Positions 35,139 through 46,013 of a stretch of DNA of 64,000 nt are shown here, piece after piece (within the stretch, counting starts at the first letter, position 1; each line of letters begins with the position of its first letter). This DNA comes from Mytilisepta virgata (lineage: Eukaryota > Mollusca > Bivalvia > Mytilida > Mytilidae), in contig CM051518.1 of the NCBI GenBank assembly GCA_028015205.1, forward strand, positions 56,964,372 to 57,028,371, read 5' to 3'. Position numbers and translations under genes: made by a program. The notes under the pieces were generated by a model. That model was not told the DNA's origin, did not search any database, and saw only the letters and a program-made list of their open reading frames with translations.

Positions 35139-35456
35139 TTCATTTAATTATACAATTTTAAACGTATTTCGTTCAAGTTCTCCACGAAGACAAACCTGAT
35201 TTTTACAAATAAATACACAATCAAAACAGTACAGGGTATATCTTAAAAACGTATTTCGGAGATGTGTTGGTTTTCCAAATATTAGTGATCTCAAATTTCT
35301 GAATCTTTCCGAAATACACACTTGTATCATCCACGTGGTTAGAATTTTCGACGTTGGACAATTTGTTCAGACAAACATTTTTACCAATAAATAATTAGAA
35401 CATGAAAATCCATATATGATGGAATCTATGCTAACAAATAAGTGTCGCAGAAATCA

Positions 35457-36519
35457 TAGGTACTCGTGGACAGGACCCCGTATGGTTCCCCTATGATATA
35501 TGATAGCGGACCCCCCCCCCCCCCCTATGATTTTTTTTGCGATTTTTTAGATATTTACTATCAAGCCGTATTTTCTATCCACAGCGGGTTACTTATATGT
35601 ATAAAGAGATATATGAGTAACCCGCTGTGGATAAAAAATACGGCTTGGTAGTAATATCCATGTCTATTCCAAGAGAAAAAAATCGGGCTTACCACTCACA
35701 AACTTTGCATAATGTCCTTCGAACTTTATTTAGTTTGTGAGTGAATCGCCCGAGATTACACATTGATAAATTCCTTCAAAATAGCCTTTATTACTATAAT
35801 GAATTTCCCAATAAGGTCCTTTGTTGAACTTTTTTCGGGTGTGGCAGACATTTTGGTTAACTGTCCTGGTCATCGGACATAATCCTGAAAGAGGACCATC
35901 TAAGGACCACTGCTGACAAGGTTGCCATTTCTTAAGTTGGGCTGTGGTGGCCATCTTGGTTTACATTCTGGGTCAATACTGACAAAGGACCATTTCTGCA
36001 AACTGGCTCTGTAGTTTCAGACATCTTGGATTTCATATTCGATTGAAAACATAAACTTGGTAGAGGACCATGTAACGATTCATTTGCTTTTGTAATTTCA
36101 GAGAAGAAGATTTTTTTTTTAATTTCAGCCAATCAGAGTGCATAAATGGCCGCCCTTCAGCCATGCTTTTAAATTTCGGATCGGCTCCAAATACATCAAT
36201 TTTGGTGAGGACCATTATCTGATCATTCAGGCATATTAGTTCCATCTGTCAAACGGTTTCTGACAATAAGATGTTTGTATGTATTTCCCAAAGGATCCTA
36301 TGTTCAATGTCTCCCGTGGTAGCGGCCATCTTGGATTTCAGATCGGCACAAAAAACATAAACTTTGGATAAAAATACGGCTTGATAGTAATATCCATGTC
36401 TATTCCAAGAGAAAAATATCTAAAAAATCGCAAAAAAAAAAAAAAAAAAAAAATCATTAGGGGGGGGGGGGGTCCGGTATCATAGGGGTACCATATGGAG
36501 TCCTGTCCACGAGTACCTA
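35457..36519. mobile_element. 1063-bp element with long inverted ends and poly-G/C tracts
   Basis: Left end taggtactcgtggacaggac...cccctatgat followed by a run of C and gcgattttttagatatt. The right end is the complement: aatatctaaaaaatcgc, poly-A, a run of G, atcataggggtacc...gtcctgtccacgagtaccta. The arms are over 90 nt and extend further through ccgtattt/aaatacgg. Inside are a hairpin (35563-35655) and a copy of the repeat also found at 42600-43400. No transposase frame. Confidence 0.65.
35563..35655. repeat. Hairpin nested in the 1063-bp element
   Basis: ccgtattttctatccacagc gggttact on the left and agtaacccgctgtggataaa aaatacgg on the right form arms of about 35 nt around a short tatatgtataaagagata loop. 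The aaatacggcttg.tagtaat word recurs at 36370. Confidence 0.65.
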
Positions 36520-37138
36520 TGGCAGAAATGAATATTGTTTTTAGATATAGCTGATAATAATTTTTTTCAATTTACAGTATACTTGGCATATTTTCGGTTT
36601 ATTTTATTTTCTTCTGAAAGAACGACCCACAGTCAATTATTAAGCTATGGCGAAAAAGGAACTTTGGACATTTATTTTCGACGATCCAAATTCGATATCC
36701 CAGGAATTTCTTAGCTGAGTGGTTTCCTGTCGAACATCATCGATGATAGCTCCATTATGACGTCGTCGGCCGTTAATGGTTACAGAATAACACGACGGTC
36801 TTGATGATGTAGGTAAACAATACCGCCTACAGATAAAGCCCCTACAGTGCAACGATAAGGTAGGTAAATTTTCAGCCTAAATCAATAAATGAAAAGTGAA
36901 TTTAATTAACAGCACGAGTCTCTTATCCAAATCTTGTCAGACGGTAATTGATATGCCTCGTGTCCGTAAGGGATATGTTACAGTTTATTTAGAATTACCC
37001 CTATATTGGGTGGAACCCAGTTGGAAATTTTATCAATAAAATCTATAAAGCAGTGTAATGTGAGCAATAGGGGTTAAATTGCGTGGAAACCTAAATTAAG
37101 GGTTTATTAGAATACCTCTATATAAGGGTGGAATCCAA
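36520..37138. repeat. Diverged tandem unit flanking the LINE insertion
   Basis: The unit ttagaat.acccctatat..gggtggaaccc occurs at about 36990 and about 37108, and again at about 39412 just after the LINE. The LINE therefore appears to have landed inside this repeat. The 36640-36860 part is C+G-richer with short frames on both strands (plus strand MAKKELWTFIFDDPNS then stop), which I cannot assign. Confidence 0.45.
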
Positions 37139-39405
37139 AAGTTAATGAATTATGGAAACATTTAAAAGATATAAATGCAACTTCAAAAAGTAAAATAACA
37201 AGTTTATTAGTACGGGATGAAGAAATAAATGACAAGACGGAAATTTGTGAAAGATTTAACACTCATTTTACTTCCATTTCTAAAACTATTATCTCTAATT
37301 CAAAACTTTATGGGTCCACTGAAAAATTAAATCAATGGATCAATTCAAAGCTAGGTAAAGAAGAAAATTTTTCTTATACATGTATTTTATCAGAGGGGGT
37401 TTTAACACAAATGTTAACAATATACACAAATCAAGTGGATTAGATGGTCTCAGTCCAAACATAGTAAAGATGTCAGCTCTAGTTACATATCAATCTCTTA
37501 CACATATATTCAATCTTAGTTTACATACAGGTATATTTCCCGCAAAAACGAAAGAAGCTCGGATTACTCCTTTGTATAAAAACGAAAATAATGCAGATAT
37601 GAATAATTATAGACCCATTTCAATACTTCCAGTTATACAGTATCTAAATTATTTGAAAAAAATTTTTATTCTCAAATATATGTTTGTTTGTTCAGTTGGG
37701 GTTTAACGCCGTTTTCAGCACATTTTGGCCATTTCGTGGCGACCAATTTTTATTGGTGGAGGAAGCCGGAGTACCCGGAGAGAACCACCGACCTTCGGTA
37801 GGAAAATTGGCAATCCTTGTCAATTAAGATCGGAGTCGAACACATCCCGCCACAGGTAAGATTCTCAAATATATGAATATTTAACAAAACATAATTTGAT
37901 TCATCGAAATCAATCGGGTTTTAGATCAAAACATTCATGTTTAACAGAACTTACTAAAATTGTAGATGAAATTCTCATGGAAATGGACAAAAGCAATTAT
38001 ACTTGTATTCTATTTCTTGATTTTAAGAAAGCATTTGATTTAATCAATCACAATATCTTACTTTCGAAATTAAGAGAATATATATTTGATGAGCTGTCTA
38101 TGAAATGGTTTATCTCTTATCGATCAGAAAGACCACAAAGAGTTGTCATCAATAATTTTGAATCAAATGGGCAAAATATGTATTGTGGTGTTCCACAAGG
38201 TAGTATTCTTGAGCCTTTGGTTTTTCTTTTATATATAAATGACTAACCATTATATTTACAATACACTAGTCCTGGTTTATATGCAGATGATACTACCATT
38301 CACTGTTCATCTTCTAATATATGTGACATCAATAGCAAATTGAATTTTGATATACAAAATGTGCAAGAATGGTGTAATGAAAATGATATGATGATAAATG
38401 TAACAAAATCCAAATCAATGCTTCCATCATCCAGTAAAAGGATTAGAAACAATACTATCAATGTGTTCTTTAATAATACATTGCTGGATAATGTTAAATG
38501 TTAAATGTGAAAAATTATTAGGTGTTATGATTGGCAACTGTTTATTTTGGGCTGAACATATTAACAAACTAGTTTCAAAAATTTCTTCTCGGCTTGGGCT
38601 GATGTGCAGATTAAAATCTTATCTTCAATCAGAAGGTTTAATTTTATACTATAATGCTTATATCTTTCCATTATTTGATTATTGTTGTACAATATGGGGC
38701 CAAGCCAGTTTAGCAAATTTAGAAAAGTTGTATAAGTTACAAAAAAGGGCTGCAACAATTATACTTAATGCAAAAAGAGACATATCTACCAATATACTAT
38801 TAAAAAAACTTGGATGGCTAACTATTTTTAAAAGAATTAATTATCACAAAGGTGTTTTAATGTTGAAATGCGTCAAAAATCTTGCTCCAGAATATTTATG
38901 TGATGTCTTCAATACTGCTAATAATGCTTCAACTTATTCTTTACGATCAAAAAAAGAAGAAACTTGTTTGTACCTCGTCCAAATACAAATTTTATGAAGA
39001 AAAGTTTTTACTATTCTGGAATCATTTTATGGAATGCTTTACCAACAGACCTAAAATTTAATAAAAAATATAGAAACCTTCAAAAGAAAGTACACAGATT
39101 ACTTAAAGCTCCGTGAAGCTTTCTAAATTTGTTAAATTATAGTCATAGAATTGGAAGGCGAGATGTTCTATTCTTTCAATGTTTATATTAAATGTAACAA
39201 TTATATTAAATGTAATGATTATATATTGGATATATGTATATAGATGGTCCTCATGGATCTTTGTTTGTAGAATTTGGATCAATGTTAAATAAATTTATTG
39301 TGTGTGTTTTATTAATTTATATTTTAATTGAGGGCCTCAGGGAAGATTAGTATTTTAATACTAATTGTGTTACCCTCTTTAAATAAATACATTACTTACT
39401 TACTT
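37139..39405 (+). pseudogene. 5'-truncated, frameshifted LINE reverse transcriptase
   Basis: Non-LTR retrotransposon remains. Blocks in order: NELWKHLKDINATSKSKITS with FNTHFTSI; SSGLDGLSPNIVKM and NNYRPISILPVI; NQSGFRSKHSCLTELTKIVD, LFLDFKKAFDLINHNIL and GVPQGSILEPL; the catalytic YADD box at 38280-38291; then KLLGVMIGN, DYCCTIWGQ, LQKRAATIIL and LAPEYLCDVF near the C-terminus. Breaks: a frameshift near 37390, a SINE-like insertion at 37683-37860, an in-frame TAA at 38244 just after YIND, and frameshifts before 38461 and near 38955. GSILGP is GSILEP. The 3' end has taccctctttaaataaatac followed by a short (ttac)n tail. No endonuclease domain is present. Clade not assigned. Confidence 0.9.
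37683..37860. mobile_element. SINE-like element inside the LINE, 15-bp target duplication
   Basis: 178 bp flanked by perfect direct repeats attctcaaatatatg at 37668-37682 and 37861-37875. It shares gtttgtttgtt, ggtggaggaagccggagtac, cccggagagaaccac and ttcggtaggaaaattggc with the copy at 11319. It carries about 50 extra bases at the right end, where the complement reads gttcgactcc, a pol III B-box-like word. Removing it restores the LINE reading frame across the site, so it arrived after the LINE. Confidence 0.82.
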
Positions 39406-41057
39406 ACTGTTAGAACACCCCTATATAGCGTGGAACCCCTAAAGTAAATGAATGTCGTATAGCCTTATACTGTATATTGTAGGTCTCCGGGCCAAAGTTT
39501 AACTCATCCTAGTATGATAGCAAATATACCATTTTCGAATTTCTCGGATTACGAAAATAGTATGACTTTGCTTTGAAATTCAACTTTTAACTTTTTCATT
39601 ATCTTTATGCAAAATAACTTTGTGCATCTTTAATTTGTCAAGTAGAATGTATCCGTTGTCGATAACTTTCCTTGTCGTACTTTTTTCAAGTTTATAAATA
39701 ATAAAGTGTCGGTGAAGCATTCTGAGGTTAATTAATTATGTCGATATATGTTTTTGGGTTGTGAAAGGGTCAGTAGCTTGGTTGAAGCCAAACGATAGTA
39801 AGAAGACATACACTGTGACATTTATTGTCTTTCGATTACGACATTATAATGAGGAATTTATTAAAGCCCTAACAGCAACGGACTAACTTAAATTACAATA
39901 CATGACAAACCGGGCAGAATAAAAAGAAATAAAACTAGAGGCCCTCAAGAGCCTGTATCGCTCATCTTAAGGGCATACGATAAAGTTACAGGGGAGATAA
40001 TCGCGTCGCCAACGTCCAATTAGAACTTTTCGCGGAACATTTTCCTTTTCCCGCAACTTCGCTAATTCGGACGTCTCCTTTTCGCGGAAAATAACGTTAC
40101 GTCATAAAACGGTTCGCACAGAGAGGGAAATCAGTGGACAAAAAAACACACCAAAAAGACGACAGTCAAACGACAAACAACAAATAACACAAAATACTAA
40201 AAGTTCACACAGAAACGAGTAACAGGAACCCCACCAAAACTAAAGGATGGCGTTTTAATGGGTTTCATGGCGGAAAGTTTTCCCTTTTTGAATAGATAAA
40301 GATTCCGATACATTGACATTTATATTTATCGTATTTCCCCATGCCTATATCGACCTGCTGAGGCCTTCACAATTTCCCGTATTTCGGCACTGTGAAGTCG
40401 TAAAGAGTTGATCCGACCCTGATATGAGCTGACCCGAATATATCAGCGACGTCATAATGTTTGACCCAACGTTGGCCCGAATATATCAGGAAAACATCCG
40501 GTTATAGGCAGATGGCCATTGAAAAGTAAGAAATTCATTAAGATTGCTAATTAACAATACGATAAATTTATCATCAAGTTTTCTTCAAACAAATATTGTA
40601 AAATATAAGCCGTTCGACACAATATGAAGCTTTTTAGCTCGTTCGCTACGCTCACTCGCCGAAAAAGCTTCACATTGTGTCTCGCGGCTGATATTTTACG
40701 ATAGACGTTTGCAGAAAACCTGATAATATGTACTTATAGTTCATGTAGTTGTAAAATCCCTTAGATCAAATGGTGCATGAATATTGTGAGGAACTTCCAT
40801 GTATCATGCAGATACCTTTACATTTTTGTACATCATCTAATAAAAATGAAATTACAGAATTAATTTCTCAGACTTCCTAAATTACGGTGATTTGCTTTTT
40901 TTCAAAAGAGAGTACAAATACTAATTAGACATATATATGCCGAGAAACGCTAGTCATATACGTTTAAATACATGTATTGCTTTGGATAGAAACAGAAGTT
41001 CAATAATCGGCGAAAATTGTCAGTATCTCCAGATATAAATGGAAAAAACAGTTTTAT
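39406..41057. other. Intergenic stretch with hairpin
   Basis: No gene seen. A dispersed-repeat start (aaactagaggccctcaagag) lies at about 39934, a C+G-richer patch with tttcgcgga words at 40010-40110, and a strong hairpin at 40598-40699. Confidence 0.4.
40598..40699. repeat. 102-bp hairpin with CpG-rich loop
   Basis: Left arm gtaaaatataagccg...cgacacaatatgaagcttttt pairs with right arm aaaaagcttcacattgtgtc...cggctgatattttac. The loop agctcgttcgctacgctcac tcgccg is strikingly CpG-rich for this window. Likely a small foldback element; no target duplication seen. Confidence 0.6.
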
Positions 41058-41550
41058 AAAATAACAATCCAAAGATACTAATATTAAATATTGTAAATTC
41101 ATACTATGCTGTATACGACGAATTTCAAGGAGTTACCTCTCATCAGCAGCATTAAAACCGAAACATTTGGAAGACCAAAAACCAAACTTATATTAAACAA
41201 GAAGTACTCAACCAAAAATACCGAAATAAGAATCCAAATTTCAGCTAAGGAGATCTACCATGTGCAATACAAGGAATGAACCCTTAGTATTTCTATTATT
41301 TTTGAATTTTGCTAAATACTGGTAATTTCTGTAACAAATCAATGAATAATCATGTCAGACAAGTCTGACGACTGGGTTGGCGAATACCCTCGGGGACCTA
41401 GGGTCCACCAGCAGAGGCATCATCCCAGGAGTTTCAAAATAACAATCCAAAGATACTAATATTAAATATTGTAAATTTATACTATGCTGTTTACGACGCA
41501 TTTCAAGGAGTTACCTCTAATCAGCAGCATTAAAACCGAAACATTTGGAA
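41058..41550. repeat. 115-bp direct duplication
   Basis: 41058-41172 and 41436-41550 are the same sequence (aaaataacaatccaaagata ... accgaaacatttggaa) with four differences in 115 positions. The 263-bp spacer includes the motif ggttggcgaataccctcggg and ccaccagcagaggcatcatc. The high identity marks a recent event. Confidence 0.75.
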
Positions 41551-42449
41551 TTATTTTTACAGAGGCAACGCATTCCACAGCCTTATGTCCCATTGGTGAC
41601 AGGACATTTAACACAAAAGATGCAATTAGCAAAATTGTTGTAAAACATAATTTGATCAGGAATTCTTTTTAAAGAGAGTGATTCCAAGCCTTTTATTAAT
41701 ACACGCGGGAATCGGGACCATGAGACTATCCGATTTGCGTTATTTCCCGCTTCAAAATCAAAAGTTGTACCAATGTCTAAAAAGTCGACAGTTTTTTCAA
41801 AATATCTAAAAAATGAGATCATGGACCCATTAATTTCAAAACTGCATTCGATAGCAAATTATAAGGACAACATTATGTGATTTTTAGATTAAATTATTAA
41901 TAGCAGATTTTTTTTAATAAACTGATGTATCGTGCCTAAATTCAAAGTTTTTGGTAATATATCACATATTTAAAAAAAATAAAATGATCTTATAGCAAAA
42001 AATCGTCAAAATTTTATTTATTGGAAGAGAAGAGATATTCGGTCTCTTTATGCAAAAATCCCGATATATTTAACTTTTAAAACAAGAAAGTAATTGATTT
42101 TTATCGAAATAGGTGAAAAGACGATATTTGCACAATTTTAGTAAAAATCCCGGAAATTGAACCTTAAATATCTCAAAAAAAGCATATGAAGGTGTAATTT
42201 TCTTTGCATTTTTAGAAAGATTGGTGAAAAAACTACCAATATGCAAAATCTCAAAGAAGAATCTGCAATAGTAGATCGAAACTGTATCGTATGCCCTTAA
42301 CTTGTCCACCTGCAGCAGGACTGAAAATTTAAGTGTAGCAGTTATCTTGGTCTGGTCTCAATTGGCCAAGTTGTCTCAGATAAGAAGATTTTTAAATAAT
42401 TCCAACGTTGTTTTGAAAACATCAAATGCAATAATTTCATTGTCTAACA

Positions 42450-43690
42450 ACTTCCGGTAAAAAGTTTATAACTTGATAAATTCCTTTCATGATGTCGTTT
42501 GTATGCAATATAGTACATGGGGAAATGTTAATTTCAAATTGAAAACGTCATATTTCTGCGTTACCTTGGAATTATAAGTAATAAAGGTTTTTTTTACGCA
42601 ATTTATCAATGTGTAAAATCGGGCTTACCACTCACAAACTTTGCATAATGTCCTTCGAACTTTATTTAGTTTGTGAGTGAATCGCCCGAGTTTACACATT
42701 GATAAATTCCTTCAAAATAGCCTTTATTACTATAATAAATTTCCCCATAGGGTCCTATGTTGAACTATTTTCGGGTGTGGCAGACATTTTGGTTAACTGT
42801 CCTGGTCATCGGACATAATCCTGAAAGAGTACCATCTAAGGACCACTAAGGTTGCCATTTCTTTCAAGTTTGGTTCCAATTGGCTTAGTGGTTTCAGACA
42901 AGAAGATTTTTAATGAATTTTCCCATAGGGTCCTATGTTTAACTAAGTTGGGCTGTGGTGGTCATCTTGGTTTACATTCTGGGTCAATTCTGATAAAGGA
43001 CCATTTCTGCCAACTGGCTCTGTAGTTTCAGACATCTTGGATTTCATATTCAATTGAAAACATAAACTTGGTAGAGGACCATGTAACGATTCATTTGCTT
43101 TTGTAGTTTCAAAGAAGAAGATTTTTTTTTTTAATTTCAGCCAATCAGAGTGCATAAATGGCCGCCCTTCAGCCATGTTTTTAAATTTCGGATCGGCACC
43201 AAAAACATCAATTTTGGTGAGGACCATTTTCTGATCATTCAGGCATATTACTTCTATCTGTCAATCGGTTTCTGACAATAAGATGTTTGTATGTATTTCA
43301 CAAAGGATCCTATGTTCAATGTCTCCCGTGGTGGCGGCCATCTTGGATTTCAGATCGGCACAACAAACAAAGTTTGTAGAGGACCATGTAAGGATCATTC
43401 ACGCAATATAACAATTCAATTGCTTATGTAGTTTCAGAGAAGAAGATTTTATAAATTTCAGCCAATCAGAGTGCATAAATGGCCCTGGCAGCCATATTGA
43501 ATTTTCGGTCAGAACCAAAAACATAAAGTTTGCAGAGGACCACCCAAGGAAAACATTCCTGCAAAGTTTGGTTCAAACATGCCAAGTGGTTTCAGAGAAG
43601 AAGATTGAAAAGTAAAAGTTTACGGACGACAGACGACGACGACTACGGGTGCCAAGCGATGACAATAGCTCACATGGCCCTTTGGGTCAT
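42450..43690. repeat. Dispersed repeat module (gtttcagagaagaagat family)
   Basis: Starts with a foldback at about 42600-42708 (aatttatcaatgtgtaaa...gggc and gcccgagtttacacattgat). Then come repeated words such as ggtcctatgtt, gtttcagacaagaagat, gccaatcagagtgcataaat and gtggcggccatcttgg. It closes with gacgacgacgactacgggtg and gctcacatggccctttggg. A shorter close relative is inside 35680-36350, and part is found inverted at 31660-31935. Confidence 0.55.
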
Positions 43691-43894
43691 GTGCGCTAAA
43701 AAACAGTTGAACTGTGGAGTTGTTGTCTCCCGGCTTTTTAAATTCTATGATACCAATTTTGATGCATAACATTTGACATTTATGACTAATTCGCAAATTA
43801 ATAATTAGCAAAATCAAGGAATGTCAAAATGATCAAATGGGTTAAGCCAAACCAATCTAAGGACAGGGCTATACACGAGGGAGGTACTCGTTAG

Positions 43895-43897
43895 TTG

Positions 43898-43925
<28 letters not shown>
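43895..43925. repeat. Poly-T tract
   Basis: About 30 consecutive T between actcgttagttg and acaaattaac. It may be the tail of a minus-strand retroposed copy, but no body is recognised beside it. Confidence 0.6.
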
Positions 43926-43930
<5 letters not shown>

Positions 43931-43974
43931 TAACTTTTTTGTAACTATAAATTTAAACTGCCAATTCCGGGCCA

Positions 43975-45845
43975 AAACTAGATGCCCTCAGGGAGTACAT
44001 CAGCGGAGATATCGTGTCAGTGGTAATAATAATTTTGTGTTTTATTTTCTTGTCCACCGAGAAACATGGCTGCCATGGCTAAAAATAGAACATAGGTGAA
44101 AATTCACTTTTTTGCTCATATCTCAAACACTAAAGCAGTTAGAGCAAAACTGACAAGAAGTAAAAATGTTTAAGAGGTCAAGATCTACCTCCCATGAAAT
44201 TTTCAGACGAATCAGTCAACCCATTTTCGTGTTATTGCCCCTGAATTGTTAATTTTAAGGAAATTTTGCAGTTTTAGGTTATTAACTTGAATATTATTAT
44301 AGATAAAGACAAACTGTAAAAAGCAAAAATGTTCAGCAAAGTAAGATCTACAAATAAGTCAACATGATCAAAATCGTCGATTGACCCCTTATAGGAGTGT
44401 TTGCACTCGAAATATTATTTTTACACATTTAAACAATAATTATCAGTAAAAATAATGGTCTGACATATTGTCACAGATGTTTAGAGCACAACTTGAAATA
44501 AATTAAATGGTAGCTGTACAAATAAAATGGAGGCTCAATGGTCAAGGTCATTGAAAAATCCGTAGCAACCGATGGAAAAGTCTCTACCAACCATATATAT
44601 TATGGTTAAGGACCCTATAATTTACGTGTACAAGTAAAAAAGAAAGGTCAAGAGTTAATGTCCATAGCACTGATGAAAAATTCCCTAGCAACCATATATA
44701 TTTGGTTTCTTGACCTTACAATTTACCTGTTCATGTCAAAATGGAAGTTCAAGAGTCATTGCAAATGAAAAAGTCCATAGCGATCGATGAACATTCCCTA
44801 GAAACCATATTTATTTGGGTTCAGGCTTCTATATTTTAGCTGTACAAGTCAATATTAAGGTGAAAATGTGACGGTTGACATTAAATAGCAAAAATAATCA
44901 TTGATGCAAGTGCTCGAGATCAAAATCCGGTTAAAGAGATAATGAAATTACTTGTAGTAAATTTTTGTCAAATTTTGAACGGAAAATTTAAAGGTATTTA
45001 AGTAATGAAACATGGTGCACAATGAAGGTTACTGAATCGAAATCCATTCACTGATGTTTTGTTATTTGAGGTAGGGGGTATACCAAAATTTTTATGAAAT
45101 TTATATTTCTTTAATTAGGTTGATTTAAAATCCTTAAAACAAATGTTTTTATTTACTGTAGATTTCGTATAAAAAAACTGCCGAAAATAGTTAATAATTT
45201 CGCTTTTAAATCGTCATTAATTGCACTTATTTGCTTTTTTGACGCTTGTTTTCACTCTACATATAGTTCAATTTAATATACTAAAAAAAACGAATCTGGT
45301 GAACCCCAATAGAATTGATATCAATAAAAAGAAAATTTCAATGGCAATAATATGTCATTTAGAAAAAAAATCTAGGGACAGAATTTTGAGAAACCATATT
45401 TTAAAGTCTAAAGATTTGACATTTCGCAGCAATATCAACGCGCTTTCTATATATTTACACATTCTATTTGACAAAACCTGATACAGCATATTTCGGGTGG
45501 TATTAAAGTGATATGCATTATTTTGGATATTCAGAAGCAGTTCAACAGGCTCTAGTTGCATACAAAATTTAAAAAAAATCTGAAGTATAGCCCAATTAGG
45601 TACCTCTTATACCTTAAAGGCCATTAGAGTTAAACCGACTTAGTCCATGGTTTTGCTAAAGAAACTCCGAAAAATCATGTCGATAAACATGAGATGCACA
45701 ATGGCTTAAGTCCCTTGAATTTTTAATTGAAAGCCATGAATAGGTTTAAAAGGAATTCCTGATCATTTAAAAATGTCTGGCGATGACAACGCGGACTCAG
45801 ACGACGACGAGGACGCTAAACAACAGACGACACAAAACCGTTCCA
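43975..45845. repeat. Dispersed repeat module upstream of the orphan gene
   Basis: Opens with aaaactagatgccctcagg, contains repeated ctagcaaccatatatatttg-type words at about 44580, 44690 and 44790, and closes with gatgacaacgcggactcaga and gacgacgaggacgc. This opening and closing style matches other modules in the window. Short frames inside show no product. Confidence 0.45.
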
Positions 45846-45963
45846 GGCTGACACAAATATTTGTATATGATAATGATATATATTAATTATTTAAGTTAAT
45901 TGAATTCCGTATCAGAGGACGCGAATTTCTAATACATATGTATATATTTCATTTTTTGTAGGA

Positions 45964-46002
45964 ATGGAATTAAGGCAATATGGAGGAGACGCTTGTTCAT
46001 GA
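45964..46002 (+). promoter_or_regulatory. Overlapping uORF at the orphan gene start
   Basis: An ATG 16 nt before the proposed start opens a 12-codon frame (MELRQYGGDACS) that stops at 46000-46002, inside exon 1 in another frame. Such an overlapping uORF would be expected to damp translation of the main frame if the transcript starts upstream of 45964. Confidence 0.4.
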
Positions 46003-46013
46003 AGGTGCCGGAG
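45980..46013 (+). CDS. Orphan protein exon 1 (start codon exon)
   Basis: Encodes MEETLVHEGAG plus one base. It is preceded by the acceptor-like ttcattttttgtag ending at 45960, so a 5' UTR intron upstream is likely. It is chosen as the start because exon 2's frame is open back to a TAG at 46916 but has no ATG before 47360, while this small exon supplies an ATG, a good donor and the right phase. The alternative is initiation at 47360, losing 139 residues. Confidence 0.6.

Noticed and set aside
36640..36852. C+G-richer frames on both strands near the 1063-bp element (plus strand MAKKELWTFIFDDPNS)
   Set aside because: It stops after 23 codons on the plus strand, and the minus-strand frame has no recognisable motif or convincing splice sites. 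Too little for a gene call.
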